In this document: positions 10,558-18,830 of the stretch, piece by piece | How the letters are laid out: each line of letters opens with the position of its first letter | Position numbering within the stretch: position 1 is the stretch's first letter | Translations under genes and position numbers: made by a program | Notes under the pieces: model-generated | What the model saw: the letters and a program-made list of their open reading frames with translations, nothing else | Databases searched by the model: none | What the model was told of the DNA's origin: nothing | DNA from: AP-15 sp963845735 | GTDB lineage: Bacteria > Pseudomonadota > Alphaproteobacteria > ATCC43930 > CGMCC-115725 | Length of the DNA: 64,000 bases | NCBI GenBank assembly: GCA_963845735.1 | Contig: CAWJTR010000008.1 | Coordinates: 124,001-188,000 of the forward strand | Direction: 5' to 3'

Positions 10558-11815
10558 ATGGCTGAGCTTTCGGAACCCCCCTTCTCTGGCGGCAGATGGA
10601 TTTACCACCCTGCGTCGCAGGGGAGTGCTGCTGAGCCTCACCTTATCCTTCTCGGTGGGGACCGTAGCCTCGACCATTTACGTACCGTCGATACCCGCGA
10701 TCGCCCGAGCCCTCGACACCTCGATCGCCCGGGTGCAGTTCACTTTCGTCAGCTATCTGCTGGCTTACGCGATCAGCATGTTGGTGTTGGGGCCGTTGTC
10801 GGATCGGCTCGGTCGGCGGCGGACCATTCTTTACGGTCTGGCCTTGAGCGCCGTCAGCAGCCTTGCTTGCGCCGCCAGCCCCAGCATCGATTTCCTGATA
10901 GCGGCGCGAGTTCTGCAAGGGATCGGCGCCTGCGCCGGGATGGTCGTCGGCCGCGCCATTACCCGTGATATATGGGGCCCCGCGGCGGCGGCTCAGGTCA
11001 TCGCCGGGCGCGGGATCGCCGCCACCTTGATGCAGGTCGGCGCCCCGGTGGTCGGAGGCTATCTGCAGATGTCGTTCGGCTGGCGCGCCAATTTCGCAGC
11101 CGTAGCGGTCCTCGCGTGCCTCGCCATCGTGCTGATGATCCGCTTCGTCCCCGACCGCGGCGCAGCGTCGACTGCATCCGCCAACGGCCCGCGGATGCTG
11201 GCGAGCTATCGCACCTTGATCGGCACCCGCCGGTTTCTCGGCTATGCACTCGCCGCCGCTGGCGCCCATGCCGGTTCTCACATCTTCGCCGCCGGCGCCC
11301 CAGCGGTGCTGATCGGCAGCTTCGGCGTCAGCCCCGCGCAATACGGCTATTACGCCGCGCTGCCGCCGCTCGGCTTTCTCGTCGGCAGCTTTGTGTCGAA
11401 CCGCTTGACCGGCCGCCTCGGCCTCAACGCCCTGATCACGATTGGCGCAACGGTGCTGATCCCAGCCGGTTTGGTCATGGTGAGTTTGGCGGTGCTGCAC
11501 TTGACCGGCCCATTCATCGTCGTCGGGCCGATGATCTTTGTCTGCTGCGGCAGCGGGCTGATCACCCCCAACGCCGCTGCCGGAAGTCTTGGGGTCGGTT
11601 CCCGAATCGTCGGCGCCGCTTCGGGTCTCGCCAGCTTTTTCCAGATCATCGGCGCCGCCGGCTGCACGGCCGCGCTATCGCTCGGGCGGAGCGGGAGCCC
11701 GCTTACGCTGGCGATCGTCATCGCTTTCGCCGGGCTGCTATGCGTCACCGCCTTCGGCTCGCTTCTGCAACCAGAGCGGCTGGCCGCGAAGGCCGATGCG
11801 AGAGTTGCCGGCTAG
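10558..11815 (+). CDS. MFS transporter, Bcr/CflA-type drug or metabolite efflux
   Basis: Twelve hydrophobic segments over about 400 residues. Bcr/CflA-type signatures are STIYVPSIPAIARALDTS in helix 1, the loop 2-3 motif GPLSDRLGRRRTILYGL, and RVLQGIGACAGMVVGRAITRD in helix 4-5. The best start is ATG 10558 (MAELSEPP), which requires skipping one base in the C6 run at 10576-10581 to enter the long frame (SLAADGFTTLRRRGVLLSLT). An alternative is GTG 10625 without a shift. An inner-membrane proton antiporter is expected. It sits between a heparinase-like gene and a protein of unknown function on the same strand, which suggests export or import of a related glycan or metabolite, but no substrate can be read from sequence. 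Confidence 0.88.
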
Positions 11816-13026
11816 CCCGCGATGCAGACGGCCGAGGGATAATCTGGGTTATTCGGCCAAAATCCTCCCGGCGCCCGCTGGCTGGAATCCGCGGGATGTG
11901 ATCGCCGCCCACTTTCCGAAGATGGCCGAATTGGGCCGCAACGCGGAACCCGAGATCCGCGCGCTCGAAGCGCGGCTCGACCGCGACGAGGCCGCCGGGC
12001 TGCGATACCTCGTTGCTGCGCCAAACGGTGGGCGAGATTCATTGGCGGCTGCAATATACCGGCGACGCCGTGGCGGCCGCCGCGGCGCTCGGCCGGCTGC
12101 GCGCCCTGGCCGCCCTGGCGGAACCGCCGAGTGGTCTGCTCCCGGACGAGGATGGCAGTTTCGGCGCGGGCGCCGAGGTGTGGTTTCTGAAGCTCGACGC
12201 CTCGGTCGACCGTATGCTCGCCGACGACTTCACCGGAAGCGGTCGAGCGCCCCGCTTTCTCGACCGCGTCAACGATCCGGGCCGTCTGGAGGATTACCTG
12301 GACAGCCTCGTCGTCTCGCGCCTCGCCGAGGACGGCGTCGATCGCCGCAAGGAGCTGAACTTTGCGACCGCCGACCTGGTCCGGCTGATCCTGCGCCGCC
12401 GACCGCCGGGCTATCCATGGCGCCCGGGGCTCGATACCGTGATCCGGCGCTTTGTCGCCCGCTGGCAAGATCCGACTACGGGCTTCTTTGGCGCGGATTA
12501 CGAGATCGCCGGACAGCGATGGCGCACCACCGACCTCAGCCTGACCTTTCACATGGCCCGCTATCTCGACGGCCGGATCGGCCACTGGCAGCGGCTGATC
12601 GACACGCTCCTAAAAATCCGCGACGACCGCTACCCCAATGGCTGGCTCGACGACGAGGGCATCACCAGCCACAACAATTATGACGTCGCGGTGCTGTTCC
12701 AGCTCGGCTGGGATCAGATGCGCGGCGATCAGCGTCGGCGCGCGCAACACGAGATCGACCGGCTGCTGTCGTGGTGTCTCGAGACGGCGATCGGCGCGGA
12801 CGGCGCCGTGGTGGCGCGCGCGGTCGGCGAATCACTGCCCGAGAGCTATTATTTCACGGTCGCCTTTCTCGACACGGTCGGATTTTTCGACCCGGCGAAG
12901 CGGTTCTGGACCGATCGCGGCTTCCCTGAGGCTGCAGCCCTGAAGGCGCTACTGGAGCGGCAAATTCTCCGGCTGCACCAGGGCGATCCGATGGCCCGGA
13001 TGGCGCTCGAGCGACTGCGCCGCTGA
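11796..13026 (+). CDS. Protein of unknown function, probably helical (alpha/alpha), frameshifted
   Basis: The long part (12004-13026) reads DTSLLRQTVGEIHWRLQYTG, WFLKLDASVDRMLADDFTG, LSLTFHMARYLDGRIGHWQR and NGWLDDEGITSHNNYDVAV. The upstream part, in the preceding frame, reads MRELPASPRCRRPRDNLGYS and HFPKMAELGRNAEPEIRALE; one extra base near 12000 separates them. The ATG at 11796 overlaps the end of the MFS gene by 20 bp; a GTG near 11898 is another possible start. I do not recognise the family. The regularly spaced hydrophobic helices with conserved Trp/Tyr/His (SHNNYDVAV, ESYYFTVAFLDT) resemble alpha/alpha-toroid glycan-processing proteins, and the heparinase-like gene two genes upstream is consistent with that. 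This is inference only. Confidence 0.6.
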
Positions 13027-13091
13027 CCGGTAGATTTGCGCGCGGCCGATCCGTTAGGATGCACCCCTGCCACGTATGCGAGGAGCCGCAA

Positions 13092-13946
13092 ATGCCGATG
13101 ACCATCGATGCCGCCATCCGCCACGATGTTCGAATCGAAGACGTCGAATACCAGCGCCAGGGCGGCCGCTCGATGCTGGCGCGGCTCTACCGGCCGAGCG
13201 GGGCCGGGCCGTTCCCGGCGGTGCTGCAGGTCCATGGCGGCGCCTGGGTCAACAAAGACCGCACCGACAACGATTTCATCGCCAAGGCGTTGGCCGAAGG
13301 CGGCATCCTGGTCGCCTCGATCGATTTCCGCATGCCGCCCGAGGCCCCCTACCCCGCCTCGCTCGCCGACATCAATCTCGGCGCCCGGTGGCTGAAGGCG
13401 CATGCCGGCGAATACCGGAGCCGCGCCGACTGGGTCGGCAGCTTTGGCACGTCGAGCGGCGGGCATCAGGTATTGCTGGCGGCGATGCGGCCCGACGACC
13501 CGCGCTATGCGGGGCTGTGGCTGGCCGACGCCCCGGCAGCCGACGCCAAACTCGCCTTTGTCATTTCGGGCTGGGGGGTGCTCGACCCGCTGCTGCGCTA
13601 CGAGCTGGCCAAGAAGGCCGGCAACGCCGAGCTGCTCGACAACCACCACAATTTCTGGGGCGACGCGGCGACGATGGCGGAGGGCAACCCGCCGCGGATC
13701 CTCGATCGCGGCGAACAGGTCCATCTGCCGCCGGCCCTGGTCTTTGGCGGCGACAAGGATGAATGGGTCCCGGTCGAGCTGATGCGCCACTTCGCCGATT
13801 CGTGGCGCAAGGCCGGCGGCGAGGTCGAGCTTCAGCTCTACGAGGGCGCCAATCACGGCTTCATGACCGGCAAGCCCGACGCCCCCTATGCCGCCCGCGC
13901 GATCGAGCGCATGAAGAGCTTCATCCGCAAGCACACCACCGGCTGA
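13092..13946 (+). CDS. Alpha/beta hydrolase (HSL/BD-FAE-like carboxylesterase)
   Basis: A 284-residue alpha/beta-hydrolase. The oxyanion motif HGGAW is at residues 48-52, the nucleophile elbow GTSSG at 119-123 (Ser121), a probable acid in GGDKDEWVP (near 221-223), and the catalytic His in GANHGFM (His255). The HGGAW motif places it with hormone-sensitive-lipase or BD-FAE-type esterases. The ATG at 13092 has AGGAG at 13081-13085, seven bases upstream; an earlier in-frame ATG at 13059 lacks this. No signal peptide, so cytoplasmic. It follows the unknown-function gene by about 65 bp. Substrate unknown; short-chain esters or lactones are typical of the family. Confidence 0.9.
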   Translation: MPMTIDAAIRHDVRIEDVEYQRQGGRSMLARLYRPSGAGPFPAVLQVHGGAWVNKDRTDNDFIAKALAEGGILVASIDFRMPPEAPYPASLADINLGARWLKAHAGEYRSRADWVGSFGTSSGGHQVLLAAMRPDDPRYAGLWLADAPAADAKLAFVISGWGVLDPLLRYELAKKAGNAELLDNHHNFWGDAATMAEGNPPRILDRGEQVHLPPALVFGGDKDEWVPVELMRHFADSWRKAGGEVELQLYEGANHGFMTGKPDAPYAARAIERMKSFIRKHTTG

Positions 13947-13963
13947 CGCCGCTGCTGCGGCCG

Positions 13964-14006
13964 CGGCAAATTCCCGTGAACCGGGAAAGTAACCGGGAAT
14001 TTGCCG
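13964..14006. repeat. Perfect 13-bp inverted repeat with CGGGAATTT core
   Basis: CGGCAAATTCCCG at 13964-13976 is exactly the reverse complement of CGGGAATTTGCCG at 13994-14006, with a 17-base loop. It starts 18 bp after the alpha/beta hydrolase stop. Without a T tail it is not a classic terminator. It is the first of several related CGGGAATT elements in this intergenic region. Confidence 0.75.
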
Positions 14007-14064
14007 ATTCGAGCCGCAAAGGCACCGTTCGTCCGCCAAAATACCGCGGTAAATCAAGCCGTTC

Positions 14065-14106
14065 CAGGAGAATTCCCGTCGCGATGTAAACGGGAATTTG
14101 CTCCTG
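14065..14106. repeat. Second CGGGAATT inverted repeat
   Basis: CAGGAGAATTCCCGT (14065-14079) pairs with ACGGGAATTTGCTCCTG (14090-14106), complementary apart from a two-for-zero base bulge. Two more copies of the core (AACGGGAATT at 14111-14120 and AACCGGGAATT at about 14131-14141) follow at once. This looks like a small palindromic repeat cluster, perhaps REP-like or a decayed MITE. Confidence 0.65.
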
Positions 14107-14261
14107 CCTAAACGGGAATTAAATCGCCGTAACCGGGAATTATCGGGAACACCCGTCGGGCCCAGAAATCGGCCCAACATGGCCGAGCACGACAGCAACA
14201 AAAATCTAAAAAGACATCCCACCCTGTTTCCTCGTCCCCGGTTCGCACCTTGACGCAAGGG

Positions 14262-14370
14262 TGCCTTCGGCCGCCCAGAAATACCATGCGATTATGGCAA
14301 TACATCGCCGCCTACGCCGCAATTTTCTGGTCTGCGTGCCAATCGGGCTGGGGGTAGGGCAAAACTTAAC
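14262..14370. repeat. Left copy of a diverged direct repeat flanking the DUF900 hydrolase gene
   Basis: Contains ATGCGATTATGGCAATA (14286-14302), identical to 15578-15594. Further matches surround it: AGGGTGCC before it, and a GGTCTG...GGGC/GGCA...TTAAC stretch about 45-70 bases after it. The copies are about 1.29 kb apart and bracket one gene. Between the repeat and the next start, 14371-14505 shows nothing else recognisable. Confidence 0.55.
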
Positions 14371-14505
14371 CTCGTGTGAGCTGTTTCACATGGCCGAGAA
14401 AACCGACAGGCTAGATTGCCCTTAGGATTTTAGCTGCCCCGAGGGCGACCCGCGCTGCCGTTCAGCCGGAAAGCGCCGGCGTGGCCTACAGCGGGAGCGG
14501 AGTCG

Positions 14506-15477
14506 ATGCCAGACTACCTCATTACGGTGCGGGCGATCGGCGACGGCGCCTTTACCGATTCTCCGGGCGCAACGACATTCCTGAAGCTCGAGGATGCCGA
14601 CAAGGCGCCGTTCAGTCCGGCGCGCGCCATGCCGGGCGACGATTGGGTGCGCGAGGTGATCGGCCAAGTCGCCAAAAGCAAGGACGCCACCGGCGTGTTG
14701 CGCGGCGACGTGCTGGTCTTCATCCACGGTTACAACAATTCGATGGCCGACGTGCTCACCCGGCATCGCATCTTGAAGCGCGACCTGCCGGCCCACGGTT
14801 TCGCCGGCACGGTGATCAGCTTCGACTGGCCGTGCTACGACACCGCACTCGCCTATGTTCCTGATCGCGAGGAGGCGAAGCTGACCGCCTTCGGCTTGGT
14901 TCGCGACTGCATTTTTCGGGTCGCGAGGATGCAAAGTCAGCTCGACTGTGACGTCAACGTGCATCTGCTCGCCCACTCGACCGGCGCCTATGTGGTTCAA
15001 GAGGCCTTCGATGACGCCGACGACCGCCGCGCAATCAACTCGATCAATTGGACCGTCAGTCAGATTGCACTGATTTCCGGCGACATTTCGAGCAACTCGA
15101 TGGCCGATGGCGATGCCGACACCGAGTTGATCTATGGGCATTGCGTGCGCTTGACCAATTATTCCAACGGCCACGACGAGGTGCTGCAGATCTCGAACAT
15201 CAAGCGCGTCGGCATCGAACCGAGGGTAGGCCGCGTGGGTTTGCCGGGCGCGGCGCCGGCCATCGCCGTTAATGTCGATTGCAGCCAATATTATCAAGCG
15301 GCGATCGGCCCGCACGCGACGGGAGTGGCCGGAGTTGCCACGAGCCATTCCTGGCAGTTCGGCGACCCGGTCTTTACCGCGGATCTTGCGCAAACCCTCA
15401 ACGGCAACGTCGACCGCGGCGTGATCACGACGCGCGATACACTCGCCGCCAACCGCTACACGCTCAAGAGCCCATAA
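14506..15477 (+). CDS. DUF900-like alpha/beta hydrolase of unknown function
   Basis: 323 residues. The segment VLVFIHGYNNS (His74) and the nucleophile elbow LLAHSTG (residues 154-160, Ser158) are typical of the DUF900 group of alpha/beta hydrolases. Between them is VISFDWPCYDTALAYVPDRE, where that family has a conserved W-P element. The C-terminal 110 residues (GHCVRLTNYSNGHDEVLQIS, SHSWQFGDPVFT) continue the fold and carry a final His that could complete the triad. The ATG has a GGGAGCGGAG ribosome site at 14492-14501. No signal peptide. The gene stands alone between diverged direct repeats, suggesting it was carried in as a cassette. Substrate unknown. Confidence 0.8.
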   Translation: MPDYLITVRAIGDGAFTDSPGATTFLKLEDADKAPFSPARAMPGDDWVREVIGQVAKSKDATGVLRGDVLVFIHGYNNSMADVLTRHRILKRDLPAHGFAGTVISFDWPCYDTALAYVPDREEAKLTAFGLVRDCIFRVARMQSQLDCDVNVHLLAHSTGAYVVQEAFDDADDRRAINSINWTVSQIALISGDISSNSMADGDADTELIYGHCVRLTNYSNGHDEVLQISNIKRVGIEPRVGRVGLPGAAPAIAVNVDCSQYYQAAIGPHATGVAGVATSHSWQFGDPVFTADLAQTLNGNVDRGVITTRDTLAANRYTLKSP

Positions 15478-15551
15478 TTCAGCTGAAGATACCCAACATC
15501 GCCGCCTGCTGTGCAAGCTCCCTGGCCCCTATCGACACCCATCCCGCCGCC

Positions 15552-15650
15552 AGGGTGCCCGTGGGCGAAGACATACAATGCGATTATGGCAATATGTTGT
15601 CGCTCGACCGCAGCTTTTGGGTCTGTGAAGGGGGATGGCAGAGTTTAACG
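15552..15650. repeat. Right copy of the diverged direct repeat
   Basis: Partner of the copy at 14262-14370, sharing the 17-bp identity ATGCGATTATGGCAATA at 15578-15594 and a weaker 3' half (GGTCTGTGAAGGGGGATGGC against GGTCTGCGTGCC...GGGC). The rest of the 15478-15827 interval holds nothing else that I can support. Confidence 0.55.
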
Positions 15651-15827
15651 CGACACCGCTTCCACTCAGAATGCAGCGGCGCGCGCGGCACTCCCAAGCA
15701 TCACCCCGGGCGGTCGTAGGGCCTGCTTCTTCCGGGTTGGGAGCCGTAAAACCCGATTGTTGCCGGCCCCCTCGTTCGGTTTCGTCGTAGGAGTTTCGAC
15801 AAGTTCACAGAAACTCATGAACTCAAT

Positions 15828-16067
15828 TTACTCAGGTAGCCGAATGCTCCATACGACGCAAACGTACCTTTTGGTCCTCGCTACCCAAGTGGCCTCGTCC
15901 GTCTGATCCCAACGGATTTCATCGGCACTCATTCTATCAGCTACCTGTCCGACTACACTCCGAGCTTCCTCGGCCGTTCTGTAAAGTCTATCAGCTCGTC
16001 TTACAGCTCCGAACACCGCGTCACTGTCTACGCGATACACAACCCACAACCAAACCAGGTCTGTCAT
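15828..16067 (-). CDS. Small hypothetical protein
   Basis: 79 residues from the ATG at 16067 (MTDLVWLWVVYRVDSDAVFG ... DEATWVARTKRYVCVVWSIR). The frame is open farther upstream, but the segment from MTDLVW onward looks like a compact alpha/beta domain with three hydrophobic strands and an acidic helix (TAEEARSVVGQVADRM). I recognise no family. Base composition is less GC-rich than the neighbours, in keeping with an accessory region. Confidence 0.4.
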   Translation of the reverse strand: MTDLVWLWVVYRVDSDAVFGAVRRADRLYRTAEEARSVVGQVADRMSADEIRWDQTDEATWVARTKRYVCVVWSIRLPE

Positions 16068-16179
16068 TAGCCGAGATTCCCCCGATATCCCGCCGATTTC
16101 TAAGGTTAAGATCACGTTCTCGAGGGAGTTTGGCAACGGCAAATCGCGTTCCACGTGCCCGGCAGGCATTCGTGGGTTC

Positions 16180-16270
16180 ATTCCTCATCGACGCCCATCA
16201 GGCGCGAATAGCCCACCACATCGGCGGCGAGGATCGCGGCGAGACGACGGGTGGCGGTGGTCGTGGGCAT
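16180..16270 (-). pseudogene. 5' remnant of a second adenylate/guanylate cyclase gene
   Basis: Read leftward from 16270 this encodes MPTTTATRRLAAILAADVVG followed by YSRLMGVDEE, almost identical to the first 30 residues of the intact cyclase gene starting at 18178. Homology stops near 16175, so only the start of the cyclase domain survives. It lies directly downstream of the intact gene, as expected for the truncated neighbour in a former tandem array. Confidence 0.75.
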
Positions 16271-16440
16271 TGCTCGGGCGGCGCTAACTCCCGCGTTCAA
16301 TTTAACCTATTTCGACCGGGAACGCGCCGATTTGATGCGGGCGCAACGGCCGGGACCTCGACGAACCGGCAGCGGCGTTCATTCCTCCGGCATTCCGGCC
16401 TTGCGCAATCCAGCGAGATAAGTGGCTTCAAACAGAGCGC
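16180..16440. repeat. Direct repeat, left copy (cyclase intergenic segment)
   Basis: About 260 bp that match 18088-18348 at a constant offset of 1908 bp with no length difference and roughly 85-90% identity by eye. Each copy contains the start of one cyclase gene, the intergenic spacer and the end (GMPEE-stop) of the next cyclase gene. Confidence 0.8.
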
Positions 16441-18178
16441 GGGTGCTCGGCGCGCCCCAATGTCTGATGGCCTTTAGGCGGGATATGCTCGAATAACGAT
16501 CGTCGGGGCTCAGTCTGCGGGCTTCTGCGAGTTCTGCGGCGGCGCGCTCGGTGTCGCCTTTGAGGCCATAGGCGGAGGCGAGACTGACGCGAAATGTCGG
16601 ATGTGCAGGGTTGGCGCTGCGCGCCTTTTCGAGCCAGAGGATCGCCTGGTCAGCGCGAGACTGCAACAGATGTACGTGCCCAATCTGCGCGTACATCGCA
16701 CCGATGTTGGGATCGCGGGGGCTGAGCCGGATGGCTTTCTCTGCGAGCGGGATGGACTCTTCTATCTCTCCGGTCAATAGCTTAGACGCACCGAGTGCGA
16801 GGTACGCGAACACCCAGTTGGGGTTCAGCATAATCGCCGTCTCGTATTCGGACGTGGCCTCGTCAGGCCTTCCCATTGCGCGCAGCACGTGGCCTCTGGC
16901 GAAATGGGCAAGCGGGCCGCCGTTTGAGCCGGCCAAAGCTTGTGCGACCAACCCCTGAGCACGCGCGATGTCGGCGGCGGCCGAATTGGTCATTTGGTCG
17001 AGTACGCGGGAGGCGAGCGTCCGCGCCAATAAGCTTTGTGCTTCTACGGACCGCGGATCCAGACGTAATGCTTGCTCATAGAGGCTGATTGCCTCGATAT
17101 ATGTGTCGCGTGAGGCGGGCTTCGAATATGCGGCTCGTCCCCGGAGGATATAGTCCAGTGCGTCGGCGTGTTGGGTCGGCCGAGCTGCCTCCGCTCTGAC
17201 GAGCTCAATGCTGAGTGTAACGGCGATCCGGCTCGTGATTTCGTCTTGCAGGGCGAACAGATCGGTCGTGTCGCCGTCGAACCGCTCGGCCCACAGATGC
17301 GTGTCTCTCTCTGCGTCGATCAGCTGGGCGTTGATGCGAATCTGATTGCCCGATCGCCTGACGCTTCCTTCCAGCACATAGCGCACACCCAACTCGTGGC
17401 CGATCTGCTTCGTGTCGATGGGCTTGTTTCTATATGTGAACGCGGTATTGCGCGAGATCACGAACATATTCGCGAGCCTCGAGAGATCGGTCGTGAGGTC
17501 CTCGGTGATCCCGTCCGCGAAATACTGCTGCTCCCGGTCGTCGCTGAGGTTGGTAAACGGTAGGACGACGATCGACAGGCGCGGCGCAGCGAGGGGCGGC
17601 GAACTCGAGGTGGTGGACGACACGCTTGCCGTCGACACGCCGGCTACGCCTTCTGGGCGCAACGCATAGACCCGAACCGGCCGGGCAATGTTCTTGACGC
17701 TCTGCTCACCCATGTCCTCGAAGGCGTAAGGGAGGCGGTCGCCGATATGGTCGCGGACCGTGCCGGAGACGCAGATGCCGCCGGGTGCGGCCAACCCCTC
17801 CAGCCGCGCCGCGATATTGACGCCGTCGCCGTAAATGTCGCCGCTATCGGCGATCACGTCGCCGAGATTGACGCCGATGCGAAATCGCAGGCGCCGCTCC
17901 TCGGCGAGATCCAGATCGCGGTCGGCCATTGCGTGCTGAATTTCGCCGGCACAGCGCACCGCGTCGACGACGCTGGCGAATTCCGCCAGCACGCCGTCGC
18001 CGGTATTCTTGACGACGCGACCCCGATGCTCGCGGATCTTCGGATCGACCAGTTCGCGCAAATGTGCCTGGACGCGTTCGTGCGTGCCTTCCTCATCCGC
18101 CCCCATCAGGCGCGAATAGCCCACCACATCCGCGGCGAGGATCGCGGCGAGACGGCGCGTGGCGGTGGTCGTGGGCAT
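16379..18178 (-). CDS. Class III adenylate/guanylate cyclase with TolB-like and TPR domains
   Basis: 599 residues. The N-terminal class III cyclase domain (1-170) has the metal-binding aspartates D17 in AADVVGYSRLM and D61 in NTGDGVLAEF, and NIAARLEGLA. A short linker leads to a TolB/FlgO-like domain (about 200-330; IVVLPFTNLSDDREQQYFAD, GITEDLTTDLSRL). TPR repeats fill the rest (GRPDEATSEYETAIMLNPNW, EIEESIPLAEKAIRLSPRD). There is no transmembrane segment. The family makes cAMP or cGMP; the TolB/TPR part probably senses or scaffolds. The gene is intact, with remnants of sister copies directly up- and downstream. It is a cyclase-headed counterpart of the SARP-headed protein at 3061-5158. Confidence 0.92.
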   Translation of the reverse strand: MPTTTATRRLAAILAADVVGYSRLMGADEEGTHERVQAHLRELVDPKIREHRGRVVKNTGDGVLAEFASVVDAVRCAGEIQHAMADRDLDLAEERRLRFRIGVNLGDVIADSGDIYGDGVNIAARLEGLAAPGGICVSGTVRDHIGDRLPYAFEDMGEQSVKNIARPVRVYALRPEGVAGVSTASVSSTTSSSPPLAAPRLSIVVLPFTNLSDDREQQYFADGITEDLTTDLSRLANMFVISRNTAFTYRNKPIDTKQIGHELGVRYVLEGSVRRSGNQIRINAQLIDAERDTHLWAERFDGDTTDLFALQDEITSRIAVTLSIELVRAEAARPTQHADALDYILRGRAAYSKPASRDTYIEAISLYEQALRLDPRSVEAQSLLARTLASRVLDQMTNSAAADIARAQGLVAQALAGSNGGPLAHFARGHVLRAMGRPDEATSEYETAIMLNPNWVFAYLALGASKLLTGEIEESIPLAEKAIRLSPRDPNIGAMYAQIGHVHLLQSRADQAILWLEKARSANPAHPTFRVSLASAYGLKGDTERAAAELAEARRLSPDDRYSSISRLKAIRHWGAPSTRALFEATYLAGLRKAGMPEE

Positions 18179-18348
18179 TGCTCAGACGGCGCTAACTCCC
18201 GCGTCCAATTTAACCTACTTCGAGCGGGATCGCGCCGATTTGATGCGCGCGCAACGGCCGGAACCTCGACGAACCGGCAGCGGCATTCATTCCTCCGGCA
18301 TTCCAGCCTTGCGGAGGTCGGCGAAACAGGTCTGCTCGAACAGGGCGC
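18088..18348. repeat. Direct repeat, right copy (cyclase intergenic segment)
   Basis: Partner of 16180-16440. It holds the start of the intact cyclase gene (ATG at 18178-18176), the spacer, and the stop and last codons of a lost upstream cyclase. Confidence 0.8.
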
Positions 18349-18384
18349 GAACCTTCGCCGACCCGATGGGTTGGGTGGCCTTCT
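18287..18384 (-). pseudogene. 3' remnant of a third cyclase gene
   Basis: Read leftward, the segment encodes GSAKVRALFEQTCFADLRKA followed by GMPEE and a stop (18289-18287). This matches the last residues of the intact cyclase (GAPSTRALFEATYLAGLRKA, GMPEE). Upstream of about 18380 the similarity ends and a DUF6471-like coding fragment begins on the opposite strand. Only the C terminus of the former upstream tandem copy remains. Confidence 0.7.
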
Positions 18385-18559
18385 AAAGCCCTGCGGCGCG
18401 ACCTATGACAAATTGGCCGAGCGGCTGAGAGACCACGGCCTATCAGAGACCCGGAACTCGATTGCCGGCAAACTCAAACGCGGCACCTTCCCGGCTACAT
18501 TTCTTCTCGCCGTTATGGTGGTGATCAGGCAAGAAGACATTGCCCTTACTGAATTGTAG
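18385..18559 (+). pseudogene. 5'-truncated DUF6471-like gene
   Basis: The + strand encodes GATYDKLAERLRDHGLSETR, NSIAGKLKRGTFPATFLLAV, MVVIRQEDIALTEL and a stop at 18557-18559. The pattern 'TYxxLAxxLxxxGxxETxxxIxxKLxRGTFxAxFLLA' is that of the small DUF6471 domain (about 65-75 residues, helix-turn-helix-like). The usual N-terminal helix (about 15 residues and the start codon) is missing where the cyclase remnant begins, so the gene was probably cut by the cyclase rearrangement. It overlaps by a few bases the leftward gene ending at 18546. Confidence 0.6.
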
Positions 18560-18830
18560 ACCGGATTATCCCTTCTCCAGACACCAATGATATCGTCTTC
18601 CCCATAAATTCTAACACTAACTCTTTATGGCCTCCGATGAATTGTGGATTGGAATTAAGTAGTATTCTCACTTGTCTTGCAATTGGCTTTTCCGTATTTT
18701 CGGCCCAAATCTTTTCTTGTGAGCACTTCCCATAGAAAATCTCTTGCACGAAATTGGGTCTGATCAATATCTCCCGCAATTTAAACGTGTTCTTTGAGCC
18801 GTCTTTGAAAATTCTATATACCCCCAGCAT
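18546..18830 (-). CDS. Low-GC hypothetical protein
   Basis: 94 residues starting MLGVYRIFKDGSKNTFKLRE, then ILIRPNFVQEIFYGKCSQEK and a C-terminal ISLVSGEGIIRSTIQ. The composition is AT-rich (many AAA, ATT, TTT codons), sharply different from the GC-rich chromosome, so it is probably recently acquired. I recognise no domain. The protein-like amino acid composition supports a real gene; start choice and function are uncertain. Confidence 0.4.
   Translation of the reverse strand: MLGVYRIFKDGSKNTFKLREILIRPNFVQEIFYGKCSQEKIWAENTEKPIARQVRILLNSNPQFIGGHKELVLEFMGKTISLVSGEGIIRSTIQ

Noticed and set aside
13964..14006. Rho-independent terminator for the alpha/beta hydrolase gene
   Set aside because: The stem is perfect but the loop is 17 bases and no T run follows.
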